64,000 nt of DNA from Notolepis coatsorum (GCA_963971535.1 OZ020587.1:160890817-160954816); one strand, 5' to 3'. Numbered from the stretch's first letter, positions 42,591 through 53,676 are shown. Made by a program: numbers and translations. The notes: a model not told the origin generated them from the sequence alone.

Positions 42591-43308
42591 TTAAGGCGAG
42601 ACGGTATACCCCCGAAATCGCCTTTTTGCTTTTTTCTTTCTCTCGACGATATTGAGATTTTGTTATATTTCGCTTCCTTCTTATTTCAAACTAGTGGCAA
42701 TAAAATATCGAAAACAGACAATTAGTTGTTTATTTTACTTTTGTTTACTTATTTTGTCTGATTGTGTCCATAGATCACAATTACAATACAGAACTTTGAG
42801 GGCGTTTTCTCAAAAACGAGTTTTTAATGCATTTTACTTACACACAAAGACATGGAACTCCATTTCCCTAGTACCTACACACACCAAACCAAACGTTCCA
42901 CATTTCTTCCCATCCATACCCTGCTTCTAATTACAGAAGGGTTTGTTGATATATCATTCATAGCCGGGTTTATAGTACATTTTATACCAAAACTAGGCGA
43001 AAATCGTATGGGCTGATAAGAGGACAATTCCCTTCTGGAAAAAGTTTCGTTTTGAATGTATCAACAAAAGGAAACCAAGTTTTTGAAATCTGGCATTATC
43101 CATGTTGGTGATTCGTGTCTTGGCGATATATGCAAATGTGAGCATATTTAATGAGGAGGTGCCCCATTTGCATATATAAACATACAGTTCAGAAAACTTG
43201 CAATATATATTTTCTTAGTTTATATGTACATAATAAACTGGGAAGGTTTCATATTGATATCTATTCAAATATTTGTTTTGCCTATTAGGGGGTGCTGTCT
43301 CGCCTTAA
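42591..43308. mobile_element. Non-autonomous TTAA-target DNA transposon (Kolobok- or piggyBac-like)
   Basis: TTAA occurs at both edges (42591-42594, 43305-43308). Immediately inside, the ends are GGCGAGACGGTATACCCCC (left) and, in reverse, GGCGAGACAGCACCCCCTA (right), an inverted repeat with an identical first eight bases. The interior (710 bp) is AT-rich without a transposase. TTAA duplication is a property of piggyBac and Kolobok elements; the GGCGA terminus is why I prefer Kolobok, without proof. Confidence 0.7.
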
Positions 43309-43309
43309 G

Positions 43310-44040
43310 TCTTTCATTGGATACAACATTTGACCAGAAACACAAATTTCACTGATTTACAAACACAAAGCCATTAAACAAAGAGTGATTATTCTCGTCA
43401 AGGTGCTTTGAGGCAGGATCCTTGCTTAGATCTTTTCACAGATCTAGTGATTTCACATAAATCTCCTATTGAGATAAAATAAAATAAAAATAAAGATAAT
43501 TTGGATGAAAATAAATTAGTTTGTTGCCAGATTGTGCCCTTGAAGAAAACCGTCTTGCTACTGTACCTAGAGGAGAGGGCTAACAGGTATTTGCATTTCA
43601 ATTATAACCTTCATGGTTTTGGATTACAAACATGAAAAGGACCATTAATCAAAAGAGTCAACATAACGATTTTACTCAAAACAAAAATACATTATTAAAT
43701 AAAAAAAATCTGCAGTTATTTTACTCATACAAAAGCAACAATTAACTAGAAATAAATAAAATGTACAATACATAAGGTGTGTTGTTATGATGCAGCTCAT
43801 TTTGGTTGGAGTTCAGTTCAGAGTTGGTGAAGGCAATCTGTAAAAGAAGGGGAAAAAAACCATTATGAGGACACTCAAAAAACACCTTGACATCATCATT
43901 GAATTGTCATTCATCTCAAGTCATTCAGAATGGTTTATAAATCATCTCCCCAAAGAGAAAGTGTGGCTGCATTTGGTCTAAAAGAAATATATATATATAA
44001 AAGAAAAGAAAACAATTATAGAAAAGGTTGAGAAAGAAGA
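43310..44040. other. No recognisable feature
   Basis: AT-rich sequence with only short, domainless frames. Confidence 0.5.
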
Positions 44041-44044
44041 GAGC

Positions 44045-45716
44045 CGCAGATTTGACAGTTATATTTGACAGAGTTAGATTTGACAGAGTTAGATTTACTA
44101 ACAGAGTTCGATTTGACAGACTTAGGGGGCTTTCTCATTAGGAACGGGTGCTCCGCTCCGTCCTCGCTCCGTCTTTGATTGCGAACTCCCCCCCTCCCTC
44201 TCCCCCCTCTGGTTTGTGTACACACTGCAGTCTTGGTTCGCTCCGGGTTTTGTTTACGGTTTGCGTTTTGAGCGTGTAAGCTGCCGTAGGCGATGATGTC
44301 ATGTCACACTCGAACGTCCAACACAGGAAGAGTTGAACATACGGAGATGGAAACTGGATGCCCGATATAAAGAAACGAATAACCAATAAATATGAAGTTA
44401 TCTTTGAACCTCTGCTGTCAAGCCTTGTCAATATAACCCACCCCCTTTTCTCACGAATGGAACTGGTGTCGTGGAGTCCGCTTTGAGCGTTTTCCAGGGT
44501 TAGCGGCTAACGCTAGTTAGCTTAGCCTAGTTATTGGATAACTGTTAGCAGCTAACGTTAGCCCATTGCTCGCATCAATTATATTGCATGTCATTGAAGG
44601 TCCGCGCTGGTCTGTGTCTATAATGAAATGAGAGGAAAGCTCTGCGCTAAAGTACTCAATGTTATATAAAAATAATCTCGCGGTCTACTTGAAAATCAGC
44701 CTGCAATCTACTGGTCGATCACGGCCGACTGGTTGGGCACCACTGGTCTATAGAAATAAATGCATTCGAACAAGAATATAGACATAGCAATGGCAAAAAG
44801 ATTGCCAGGCCTAATGCGAGCCAGGGAAGTCTTGGGCTTGTAACGTGGCTTCATCTCGAAGTTTTCATCCACTGAGCCGTGAGGCTCAACATGCTTGTTT
44901 GGTTGAGGTCTGAACTCGCCAAATTGCCCATAAATATCGTTTTTGTGGGTATTGTCCAGTTGTTGCTGTATGTTTTTATCTGCCCAAAATTCAAGCAAGC
45001 ATGAAAGCATTACAGTAAGCTTGCACACCACGCCCCGCTCCGTCGTCGGACACTGGTTCGCACCCGAGACCACCTATTCCAGCGGTCCAGGTTTGGAGCG
45101 AATCAGCGTCCCCGGGGACGGGGGGGGGGGGAGTGTTCTCATCACGCGATATTTTGGTGCTATCACTCTCTGATTCGACCCCGAATGGCTAGTGTGGCCC
45201 CTTAGATTGACTAACAGTTAGATTTGACAGAGTTAGATTTGACAGAGTTAGATTTGACAGAGTTAGTTTTGACAGAGTTAGATTTACTAACAGAGTTAGA
45301 TTTGACAGTTAGATTTGACAGTTAGATTTGACAGAGTTAGATTTGACAGAGTTAGTGTTAACAGAGTTAGATTTGACAGACTTAGATTTGACAGACTTAG
45401 ATTTGACAGAGTTAGATTTGACAGAGTTAGATTTGACAGAGTTAGTGTTAACAGAGTTAGATTTGACAGACTTAGATTTGACAGACTTAGATTTGACAGA
45501 GTTAGATTTGACAGAGTTAGATTTGACAGAGTTAGATTTGACAGAGTTAGTTTTGACAGAGTTAGATTTGACAGAGTTAGATTTGACAGACTTAGATTTG
45601 ACAGAGTTAGATTTGACAGAGTTAGATTTGACAGAGTTCAATTTGACAGAGTTAGATTTGACAGACTTAGATTTGACAGACTTAGATTTGACAGACTTAG
45701 ATTTGACAGACTTATG
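44045..45716 (+). repeat. 15-bp minisatellite TTAGATTTGACAGAG, split by copy H1
   Basis: A few units at 44045-44125 and more than 30 at 45205-45716. Variants alter the last bases (GACTT, GTGTTAACAG). Because the unit is a multiple of three, several frames stay open in both directions (RVRFD, DLTEL and NSVKS peptides); I regard these as artefacts. Confidence 0.9.
44122..45205 (+). mobile_element. hAT-like non-autonomous element, copy H1
   Basis: Inserted in the 15-bp TTAGATTTGACAGAG minisatellite, which flanks it on both sides. Left end GGGGGCTTTCTCATTAGGAAC and right end (reverse) AAGGGGCCACACTAGCCATTC form a degenerate terminal inverted repeat related to the AGGGCCCTTTCTCACTCACC ends of the other copies. 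Shared interior blocks: TGAAGTTATCTTTGAACCTC, GGTTGGGCACCACTGGTCTA, GCATTCGAACAAGAATATAG and CAGTTGTTGCTGTATGTTTT. A GCTAACGCTAGTTAGCTTAGC motif lies near 44510. The superfamily is inferred only from the terminal motif and size. No transposase. Confidence 0.6.
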
Positions 45717-45804
45717 GCCAAAACATGAAACCATTTTTAACTTTCCATATTCTCTGGACAGTTGGAAAGAAGACAGGTTCCACATCTGTCTCATGCAAGA
45801 GATA

Positions 45805-46300
45805 CATATCAGAGAGAGAGAGGGAGAGAGGGTGGGGGGTGAGCATGTGTGAGTTTGAGGGAGAGAGAGGAAGAAAGAGGGAGCGAGAGAGATAGAGGGA
45901 GAGAGGGGGGGTGAGCATGTGTGAGTTTGAGGGAGAGAGGAAGAAAGAGGGAGCAAGAGAGAGAGAGATAGAGGGGGAGAGAGGGGGGTGAGCATATGTG
46001 AGTTTGAGGGAGAGAGAGGAAGAAAGAGAGAGAGCAAGAGAGAGAGAGGGGGAGAAAGAGAGAGGAGGGGTGTGAGTATGAGGGAGAGAGGGGGAGGTGG
46101 GGCAAGCAATTGTGAGTTTGAGGGAGAGAGAGAGAAAGAGAGAGAGCAGGGGTGTGCATGTGCGAGTTTGAGGGAGAGACAGAAAGAGAGAAAGAGAGAG
46201 AGAGCGAGAAAGAGAGAGAGCAGGGGTGTGCATGTGTGAGTTTGAGGGAGAGAGAGAAAGAGAGAGAGGGAGAGAAATAGAGAGCAATAGAGAAATAGAG
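45805..46300 (+). repeat. GA-rich low-complexity region with ~80-bp higher-order repeat
   Basis: GAGAGAGAG sequence in which GTGTGAGTTTGAGGGAGAGA recurs roughly every 65-90 bp, up to the assembly gap. Confidence 0.85.
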
Positions 46301-46500
46301 NNNNNNNNNNNNNNNNNNNNNNNNNNNNNNNNNNNNNNNNNNNNNNNNNNNNNNNNNNNNNNNNNNNNNNNNNNNNNNNNNNNNNNNNNNNNNNNNNNNN
46401 NNNNNNNNNNNNNNNNNNNNNNNNNNNNNNNNNNNNNNNNNNNNNNNNNNNNNNNNNNNNNNNNNNNNNNNNNNNNNNNNNNNNNNNNNNNNNNNNNNNN
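46301..46500. other. Assembly gap (200 N)
   Basis: Exactly 200 undetermined bases between a GA-rich tract and a CCCT-rich tract. Reading frames across it are meaningless. Confidence 1.
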
Positions 46501-46557
46501 CACAGGGACCCCAACTCTGGTCTCACTAATTTCTCCGCTGCAACGCGATACAACTGT

Positions 46558-46702
46558 TCTCTCTCTCCCCTCCCTCCCTCCCTCCCCTCCCTCCCTCCCT
46601 CCCTCCTCCCTCCCTCCCTCCCTCCCTCCCTCCCTCCCCTCCCTCCCTCCCTCCCTCCCCTCCCTCCCTCCCTCCCTCCCTCCCTCCCTCCCTCCCTCCC
46701 TC
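46558..46702 (+). repeat. CCCT-rich microsatellite
   Basis: (CCCT)n with irregular CCCCT interruptions. Confidence 0.95.
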
Positions 46703-46884
46703 GCAGCCCACCAAGCGTGAGGGGATCTCTCTCTCTCTCTCTGCATATATTCAAGAGCAAAGAGCAGAGCCTTGGCAATGTGCTATATGTTGTATAGGCG
46801 GTGGGGTGGGGGGCAGGTCACTTCACCTATACCCTGGGTCTCTCTCTCAGCCCACCCTGGGAGCAGCTAATCCAGCCTCCGAGA

Positions 46885-47400
46885 GGGAGAGCTCTCTCCC
46901 CTGCGCCACCCGGGAGAGGCGGGGGGGGGATATGAGAGGAGAGGGAGAGCGTTCTCCCCCCTGTGCCACCCGGGCGGGGAGGGGGGGATATGAGAGGAGA
47001 GGGAGAGCGTTCTCCCCCCTGTGCCACCCGGGCGGGGAGGGGGGGATATGAGAGGAGAGGGAGAGCGCTCTCCCCCTGTGCCACCCGGGAGGGGCGGGGG
47101 GAGGATATGAGAGGAGAGGGAGAGCATTCTCCCCCCTGTGCCACCCGGGCGGGGCCGGGGGGGGGGTATGAGAGGAGAGGGAGAGCGCTCTCCCCCCTGT
47201 TCCACCCGGGCGGGGCGGGGGGGGATATGAGAGGAGAGGGAGAGCGCTCTCCCCCCTGTGCCACCCGAGCGGGGCGGGGGGGAGATATGAGAGGAGAGGG
47301 AGAGCTCTCTCCCCTGCGCCACCCGGAGGGGCGGGGGGGGGGATATGAGAGGAGAGGGAGAGCGCTCCCCCTGTGCCACCTGGGAGGGGCGGGGGGGATA
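46885..47400 (+). repeat. ~59-bp G/C-rich minisatellite, about nine copies
   Basis: Unit includes GGAGAGCGCTCTCCCCCCTG (itself partly palindromic), TGCCACCCGGGCGGGG and GGGGGATATGAGAGGAGAGG. Copies differ mainly in G-run length. Confidence 0.9.
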
Positions 47401-48431
47401 TGAGAGGAGAGGGGATATGAGAGGGAGAGGGGATATGAGAGGGAGAGGGGATATGAGAGGGAGAGGGGATATGAGAGGGAGAGGGGATATGAGAGGAGAG
47501 GGGATATGAGAGGAGAGGGGATATGAGAGGAGAGGGGATATGAGAGGAGAGGGGATATGAGAGGGAGAGGGGATATGAGAGGAGAGGGGATATGAGAGGA
47601 GAGGGGATATTAGAGGAGAGGGGATATGAGAGGAGAGGGGATATGAGAGGAGAGGGGATATTAGAGGAGAGGGGATATGAGAGGAGAGGGGATATTAGAG
47701 GAGAGGGGATATGAGAGGAGAGGGGATATGAGAGGAGAGGGGATATGAGAGGAGAGGGGATATGAGAGGAGAGGGGATATGAGAGGAGAGGGGATATTAG
47801 AGGAGAGGGGATATTAGAGGAGAGGGGATATGAGAGGAGAGGGGATATGAGAGGAGAGGGGATATTAGAGGAGAGGGGATATGAGAGGAGAGGGGATATT
47901 AGAGGAGAGGGGATATGAGAGGAGAGGGGATATGAGAGGGAGAGGGGATATGAGAGGGAGAGGGATATGAGAGGAGAGGGGATATTAGAGGAGAGGGGAT
48001 ATTAGAGGAGAGGGGATATGAGAGGAGAGGGGATATGAGAGGAGAGGGGATATTAGAGGAGAGGGGATATGAGAGGGAGAGGGGATATGATAGGGAGAGG
48101 GGATATGAGAGGAGAGGGGATATGAGAGGGAGAGGGGATATGAGAGGAGAGGGGATATGAGAGGGAGAGGGATATGAGAGGGAGAGGGGATATGAGAGGA
48201 GAGGGGATATGATAGGGAGAGGGGATATGAGAGGAGAGGGGATATGAGAGGGAGAGGGGATATGAGAGGGAGAGGGGATATGAGAGGAGAGGGGATATGA
48301 GAGGGAGAGGGGATATGAGAGGAGAAAGGATATGAGAGGAGAGGGATATGAGAGGAGAGGGGATATGAGAGGGAGAGGGGATATGAGAGGAGAGGGGATA
48401 TGATAGGAGAGGGGATATGAGAGGAGAGGGA
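47395..48431 (+). repeat. 17-bp minisatellite GGGGATATGAGAGGAGA, about 60 copies
   Basis: Continues without a break from the 59-bp array; its unit is the GATATGAGAGGAGAGGG end of that array. Variants are ATATTAGAGG, an extra G (18-bp units) and GATAGGGAG. It is not a CRISPR array, because the units abut with no spacers. Confidence 0.95.
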
Positions 48432-48604
48432 TGTATCCGTGTAATAATCGTACTGTCTGAATTGTGAAGGACCGTCTCTTCTTCCCACAAGGTGCACGTT
48501 TCAGGACTGCACGGTATTGATCCAAACAAGTTCCTATTGTGGTTTTATTTTTTCTTGACATGTCTTTTCCCCACAGTCACTCACTCGCTTGCTCCCGCGC
48601 TCAT

Positions 48605-48701
48605 GCACTCACTCACTCACTCACTCACTCACTCACTCACTCACTCACTCACTCACTCACTCACTCACTCACTCACTCACTCACTCACTCACTCACTCAC
48701 A
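48605..48701 (+). repeat. CACT tetranucleotide microsatellite
   Basis: About 24 CACT units, running directly into hAT-like copy H2 at the place where the CTCACTCAC terminus of that family is expected. Confidence 0.95.
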
Positions 48702-49625
48702 AAAGAAACAAATAACCAATAAATATGAAGTTATATTTGAACCTCTGTTGTCAAGCCTTGTCAATATAACCCACCCCCCTTTTCTCACAAATGGAACTGG
48801 TGTCGTGCAGTCCGCAGTCCGCAGTCTGGTGTCGTGCAGCGTTTTCCAAGGGTTAACGCTAAGCTAACGCTAGTTAGCTTAGCCTATTACTAGTCTATCT
48901 AGTCTACTAGACCTATCTACTAGTTAGCAGCTAACATTAGCCCATCACTCGTGGCAATTATATTGCATGTCAGTTGATGGAACTGGTGTCGTGGATTCCG
49001 CTTTGAGCGTTTCCCAGGGTTAACGCTAAGCTTACGCTAACGCTAGTTAGCTTAGCCTGTTCAGCAGCTGTTCAGCAGCTAACATTAGCCCATCGCTCGC
49101 ATGTCATTGATCTACCGGCCGACTGGTTGGGCACCACTGGTCTAATAGAAATAAATGCATTCGAACAAGAAACCAATGTATAGACATAGCAATGGCAAAC
49201 AAAATTGCCAGGCCTAATGCGAGCCAGGGAAGTGTTGTGCTTTGTAACGTGGCTTCATGTTTTCATCCACTGAGCTGTGAGGCTCCACATGCTTGTTTGG
49301 TTGAGGTCTGAACTCGCAAATTGCCCATAAATATCGTTTTTGTGGGTATTGTCCAGTTGTTGCTGTGTGTTTTTATCTGCCCAAAATTCAAGCAAGCATG
49401 AAAGCATTACAGTAACGACGTTGTGTGTGTCACGCCCCCCGCTCCCACTAGCGCGCACCCGAGACCACCTATTTCAGCGGTCCAGGTTTGGAGCGAGTCA
49501 GCGTCCCGGGGGACAGGGGGGGAGCGTTCTCAGTAGAATGAATGAATGAATGACACACCCTTTTCTGGTGCGATCCGGCGCTGATTCGACCCCGAATGGT
49601 GAGTGAGAAAGGGCCCTCACTCAGG
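48700..49625 (+). mobile_element. hAT-like non-autonomous element, copy H2
   Basis: Homologous along most of its length to H1 (AACCAATAAATATGAAGTTA, GTTGGGCACCACTGGTCTAA, TCAAGCAAGCATGAAAGCAT). The right end GAATGGTGAGTGAGAAAGGGCCCT (49597-49616) is a well-preserved terminus; the left terminus is replaced by the CACT array. A ~70-bp segment with AACGCTAAGCTAACGCTAG is present twice (about 48850 and 49020). Confidence 0.65.
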
Positions 49626-49677
49626 GTTGATCTGGCAGGGGAGGTTTTGTCGGTGCAGGTAGTGCTGTGGGTCTGTT

Positions 49678-50020
49678 TTCACTGTTTATTTTTTCTCATA
49701 TCTTTATATTCAGGGTTAATTATATTGTTTTGACTGTTTATTATTTCTCATATTTTTATATCCAGAGTTAATTATATTGTTTTCACTGTTTATTATTTCT
49801 CATATTTTTATATCCAGAGTTAATTATATTGTTTTCACTGTTTCTTTTTTCTCATATCTTTATATCCAGAGTTAATTATATTGTTATCACTGTTTATTTT
49901 TTCTCATATTTTTATATCCAGAGTTAATTATATTGTTTTCACTGTTTATTTTCTCTCATATCTTTATATTCAGAGTTAATTATATTGTTTTCACTGTTTA
50001 TTTTTTCTCACATTTCTATA
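49678..50020 (+). repeat. 52-bp tandem repeat, six to seven copies
   Basis: Unit contains ACTGTTTATTTTTTCTCATA and ATCCAGAGTTAATTATATTG; starts at 49681, 49733 and 49785 give a 52-bp period. Confidence 0.9.
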
Positions 50021-50035
50021 TTTAGATGCCTATAT

Positions 50036-50500
50036 ATATTTTTTGATCCACTTTTTCTCCTCTTTTTCAATTTTCCTCCCATCCCAATTTAGCCGTGCCA
50101 ATTCTCCCCTCCCCTGTTTTGAATGTTGCTCGCATATGCCCCCACTGGTCGGTTGTAAAGAGGATAGAAGCCTTGCATCACATGTCCCCTCCGATACATG
50201 TGATCACATATTTTGACCTGCCAGCGCGGACCCCCATTGGCGAGGTGTAACGTGTGGGAGGCTCACACTGCCCCCGCCATTTTCCTGTCTCTGCTGTGCA
50301 GGCGTCCCCCAACCGACCTGTAGGAGTCGCTGTCCACAACGTCAAGATTACCACCCATCGACTTCCCACCCGCTAACTCTGCCAATTGAGTTAGTATGAC
50401 GGCCGGCCCAAGCCGGAGGCAACGCCGACAGTCGAACCCGGTGTCTCTTGCGTTGGTGACGAGCGCAATGTCCGCTGCGCCACCCAGCCGCCCTTTGTAT
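50036..50500 (-). mobile_element. tRNA-derived SINE, minus strand, with target duplication
   Basis: On the minus strand it starts near 50500 with GGCGGCTGGGTGGCGCAGCG (A-box-like), then GGGTTCGACTGTC (B-box-like, near 50430), a body related to the SINE at 14539-15040 (shared CAGCGACTCCTACAG and AATTGGGATGGGA) and an A-rich end (T-run near 50039). TGCCTATAT flanks both sides (50027-50035 and 50501-50509). Confidence 0.85.
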
Positions 50501-50546
50501 TGCCTATATTGATGTCTTTCTACTATTACCCTGCCCATACCTGTAC

Positions 50547-50690
50547 CCAGTGGTGGAAGAAGTACACAGTTCCTGTACTTAAGTAAAAGTAGAAATACCC
50601 AGATAAATGAGTACTTTGGTAAAAGCAAAAGTCCTCCATTCAAATTCTACTTAAGTAAAAGTAAAGAAGTATTTGCTATTGAATGTACTT
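50547..50690 (+). mobile_element. Fragment of a GTGGTGGAAGAAGTAC hAT-type repeat
   Basis: Starts CAGTGGTGGAAGAAGTACAC and contains CTTAAGTAAAAGTA twice, in the style of a common fish non-autonomous hAT family (compare the terminus at 23200). The other end is not identified. Confidence 0.5.
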
Positions 50691-51697
50691 AACCTGTTAA
50701 GCTGTTAATTAATAGAGAACAGGCCTTTGTGCTCTTCATGTTTTTCACTTGAAAGTGCGATAATGTAGATAACGCCGATTGAGGGGATGAATTATTAGGG
50801 CGATGGTGAGGAAGGCGTCGCACGGACACACGTTGACACAGTATTACATCATTACAGCGTGACACACCATTACACCACTATTAAACTATTAAAACTATTT
50901 GGGTGGAATAAACCACGAAAAAGATTTGGGTGGAATACAATTAGCAATTTAGTCATTCAGCCGACGCTTTCATCCAAAGGATTGTGAAAGCTTTCAAATC
51001 TATTTAGGTAGAATAAACCTTTGGGTGGATTAAACCTTTAAAACTTTAAGTTCATTGACACCTCCTATATGAGTCTCCTATAAGATCCATACCTCATGGT
51101 TGGTTGCATTTTGTACTTTAGGTTGTACTTTAGTTTGTATATAGTATATTGTATAGTGTTTGGACCTTATTCTTTTTACTTGTTTACTGTATGAAGCACA
51201 TTTTCAGGGGCTCATACAGAACCAAGCATTTCACTGTAAAGTACATGTACCTTATGTGACAAATAAAACAAAAGATTTTCCCCAAGGGGATTATTAAAGG
51301 AACACTGTACAGCCCATGTGGGGGGGGGGGGGGGGGGGGGGGGCTGTACAGTGTTTAGCAACATCTGTTATTTAGCAACATCTGTTTTTTTCTTTTTACT
51401 ATTATAACTCTTTGTAGGACGTCAGGGCGACCTGCTGGTTAGAAAGCCCCATGTCAAAGAGTATCTTTGAGCAAGGCATTGAATCCCTGCTCACCCCAGG
51501 GGCCACAAATGGCCTACCCCCCCACCAACTCTGACCTATGACCCCTCTTCTGATGTCTGATGTCAGGGGGGGGATATGCAAATATCACAACTTCCTAGTA
51601 ATGACACTGTGTATGGCATGACAACAGGGTGCTACTGCAATGCCCCCCCCTCCAACAAAACAATTGAATGGTCAAATAACAGAGATTTAGGAGATAC
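50691..51697. other. Repeat scraps, no gene
   Basis: 50955-50990 resembles the common fish SINE/LINE segment CAGCCGACGCTTTCATCCAA. 51180-51265 matches the LINE-like 3' end at about 9765-9845 (CATACAGAACCAAGCATTTC, then ACTGTAAAGTACATGTACCT). A G-run lies at 51321-51343, flanked by CTGTACAG on both sides. 51440-51510 resembles SINE body sequence. Confidence 0.45.
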
Positions 51698-51953
51698 AGT
51701 GCTGCCCTGCAGAAGCTAAACCGCAGTGACAGTGAAACTGTGAGAAAAATGTCTTTAAAGTTCTCTGACTATCCAGTGATTTTGTAGTGACTGCAATTCT
51801 TTATACCCTTTAAAAAAAATCTAAAACAGAGCAATATTGAACTCTGAAACTTTGTCACAAGATAAAAGATATATTGAGAAGTTCAATTCCACTCGTAATT
51901 GTAAAAGAAAAAAAACTGTAGTTACCGCAGTTATAGCTTCTGCAGAGCAGAGT
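51698..51953 (-). mobile_element. MITE, family GCAGAAGCTAA, copy 2
   Basis: Termini AGTGCTGCCCTGCAGAAGCT and, in reverse, ACTCTGCTCTGCAGAAGCTA. The interior matches copy 1 in reverse complement (ATCACTGGATAGTCA, TTGTGACAAAGTTTCAGAGT). No ORF. Confidence 0.7.
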
Positions 51954-52071
51954 ATTGGTCATATTTTCAACCAGGCCCTGCTGCGGACACTCTTCCATTA
52001 TGACAATAAATAATGTATGTATTCCATTTGATCTTATTCCACTGTAGTCCGTTAATGTCGCACCAAATGAC

Positions 52072-52360
52072 CAAATGGTAAATGGAGTGCATTGATATAG
52101 CAGCTTTTATCCAAAAGCGCTTTACAATTTGTTCCTCAGATTTGACCCATTCACTCACACACACATTCACACACCGACGGCGGAGGGCGACCATGCAAGG
52201 TGCCACAACCTGCTCATCGGGAGCAATTAAGTTAAGTGGGTTAAGTGTCTTTGCTCAAGGACAGTTCGACACGCTGCAATGGGAAAAGTGGGAATGGAAC
52301 CGGGAACCTCCAGATTACCAGACGACCGCTCTACCTCCCGAGCCACTGTCGCCCCCCTAA
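52072..52360 (-). mobile_element. tRNA-derived SINE with L2-like tail, minus strand
   Basis: On the minus strand it starts near 52357: GTGGCTCGGGAGGTAGAGCGG (A-box), GGTTCCATTCC (degenerate B-box), then AGACACTTAACCCACTTAAC and a tail AAGCGCTTTTGGATAAAAGC before GCACTCCATTTACCATTTGG. The tail imitates an L2-clade LINE 3' end, which lets the SINE use LINE machinery. Confidence 0.75.
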
Positions 52361-52934
52361 AATTCCTCGTATGTGTAAAAAACGACTCGGAAATAAACAC
52401 CTTTCCGATTCTGGATTCCGACGATGACCTCAATTAAAAAGGGTCGCTCCGCAAAGCACTAGGTGACAGGTTGCCGTTCCTGCTGGTGGCTAAAAAAGAC
52501 GCAACGCATTTTCCACGACGCTTCCCCCCCCCCCCCCCCCCCCCCCCCCCAGTCCTCACACACTGTTACCCGGTGCAGCGTTTATTCTGCGGCAGCTGGC
52601 CGCACCATCTGGGAAAGCAGCGCAGAGGCAAAAACAGAACAGGTTACACCTTTGGCCATGCCAAGTTTGCTAGTGCCCCCCCCCGTTCGGTCTGCGAGCG
52701 GAAAGACAGAGGCTAATCACAATTTCACGCTCTGATTAGTCAAATCCCATTCCAGCACCGGAGGCACACAGGACGGAATAAAGTAAACAAATTTCACAAC
52801 ATATAAGGGATAACAGTCCTGTCCCTTTTTCATTTTTTTTTTTCATAGTCATTCTGTTGTTTTATGTAAGCCTTTTGCTCGTCTTTATCCCGCCCCCCCC
52901 CCCCCCCTTTAAACGGGTTACCAGCTGAATAGCT
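52360..52934. other. No gene; poly-C tracts
   Basis: C-runs at about 52527-52551 and 52893-52907. Short frames only. Confidence 0.5.
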
Positions 52935-53005
52935 GTGTGTGTGTGTCTGTGTGTGTGTCTTTGTGTGTGTGTGTCTTTGTGTCTGTGTGTGTGTGTCTCT
53001 GTGTG

Positions 53006-53048
<43 letters not shown>

Positions 53049-53216
53049 GTGTTTGTGTGTGTCTTTGTGTCTGTGTCTCTGTGTGTGTCTGTGTGTCTGT
53101 GTGTGTGTCTCTGTGTATGTCTGTGTGTGTTTGTGTGTGTGTGTCTCTGTGTGTGTGTTTGTGTGTGTCTGTGTGTCTCTGTGTGTGTTTGTGTGTCTCT
53201 GTGTGTGTTTGTGTGT

Positions 53217-53293
<77 letters not shown>

Positions 53294-53333
53294 TCTGTGT
53301 GTGTCTCTGTGTGTGTCTCTGTGTGTGTGTGCT
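52934..53333 (+). repeat. GT / CTGT compound microsatellite (~400 bp)
   Basis: GTGTGT with regularly placed CT dinucleotides, a pure CTGT block at 53008-53048 and a pure GT block at 53220-53292. Long Cys/Val and Thr/His frames here are artefacts. A GGGGGT/GGGGGA tract lies at 53407-53455. Confidence 0.95.
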
Positions 53334-53672
53334 TCCTTTGTAGCTTAAAAAAAAGAGGAGCTGGCGTTTTGAGGAAAACATTTTGGTCACTAGTGCTAAC
53401 GTTAGTGGGGGAGGGGGAGGGGTGGGGGGTGGGGGTGGGGGTGGGGGAGGGGGGAACCCTACGCATTTTATATTCATGCAAATGCAACAACTCAACGGCA
53501 CAGAGAAAATGCCCTCAACAAATTGCAGGTGTGAGGAAGCGGAGACAAAAGCTACTGTAAGCCTAATGGCATCCCTTGTCATTAAGAGCCCTTTGATGTA
53601 CGTGCTCCACCGAGTCTTTTATGTACTCCTTCCTCCGTGCCCCCTCCCCTCTCCTCCCCCTCTCCTCCTCCC

Positions 53673-53676
<4 letters not shown>

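Noticed and set aside
42652-42930. 92-codon ORF as a host gene exon
   Set aside because: It lies inside the TTAA-flanked DNA element, has no recognisable domain and AT-rich noncoding composition.
45309-46778. 489- and 344-codon minus-strand ORFs
   Set aside because: They run through tandem repeats and the 200-N gap; composition is purely repeat-driven.
46827-47403. Overlapping 145-170 codon ORFs on both strands
   Set aside because: Produced by the 59-bp minisatellite; frames shift with G-run length.
47395-48431. CRISPR-like array of ~17-bp repeats
   Set aside because: Units abut without spacers, in an evident eukaryotic context; it is a minisatellite.
52935-53582. Cys/Val-rich and Thr/His-rich ORFs on both strands
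   Set aside because: Artefacts of a GT/CTGT microsatellite.
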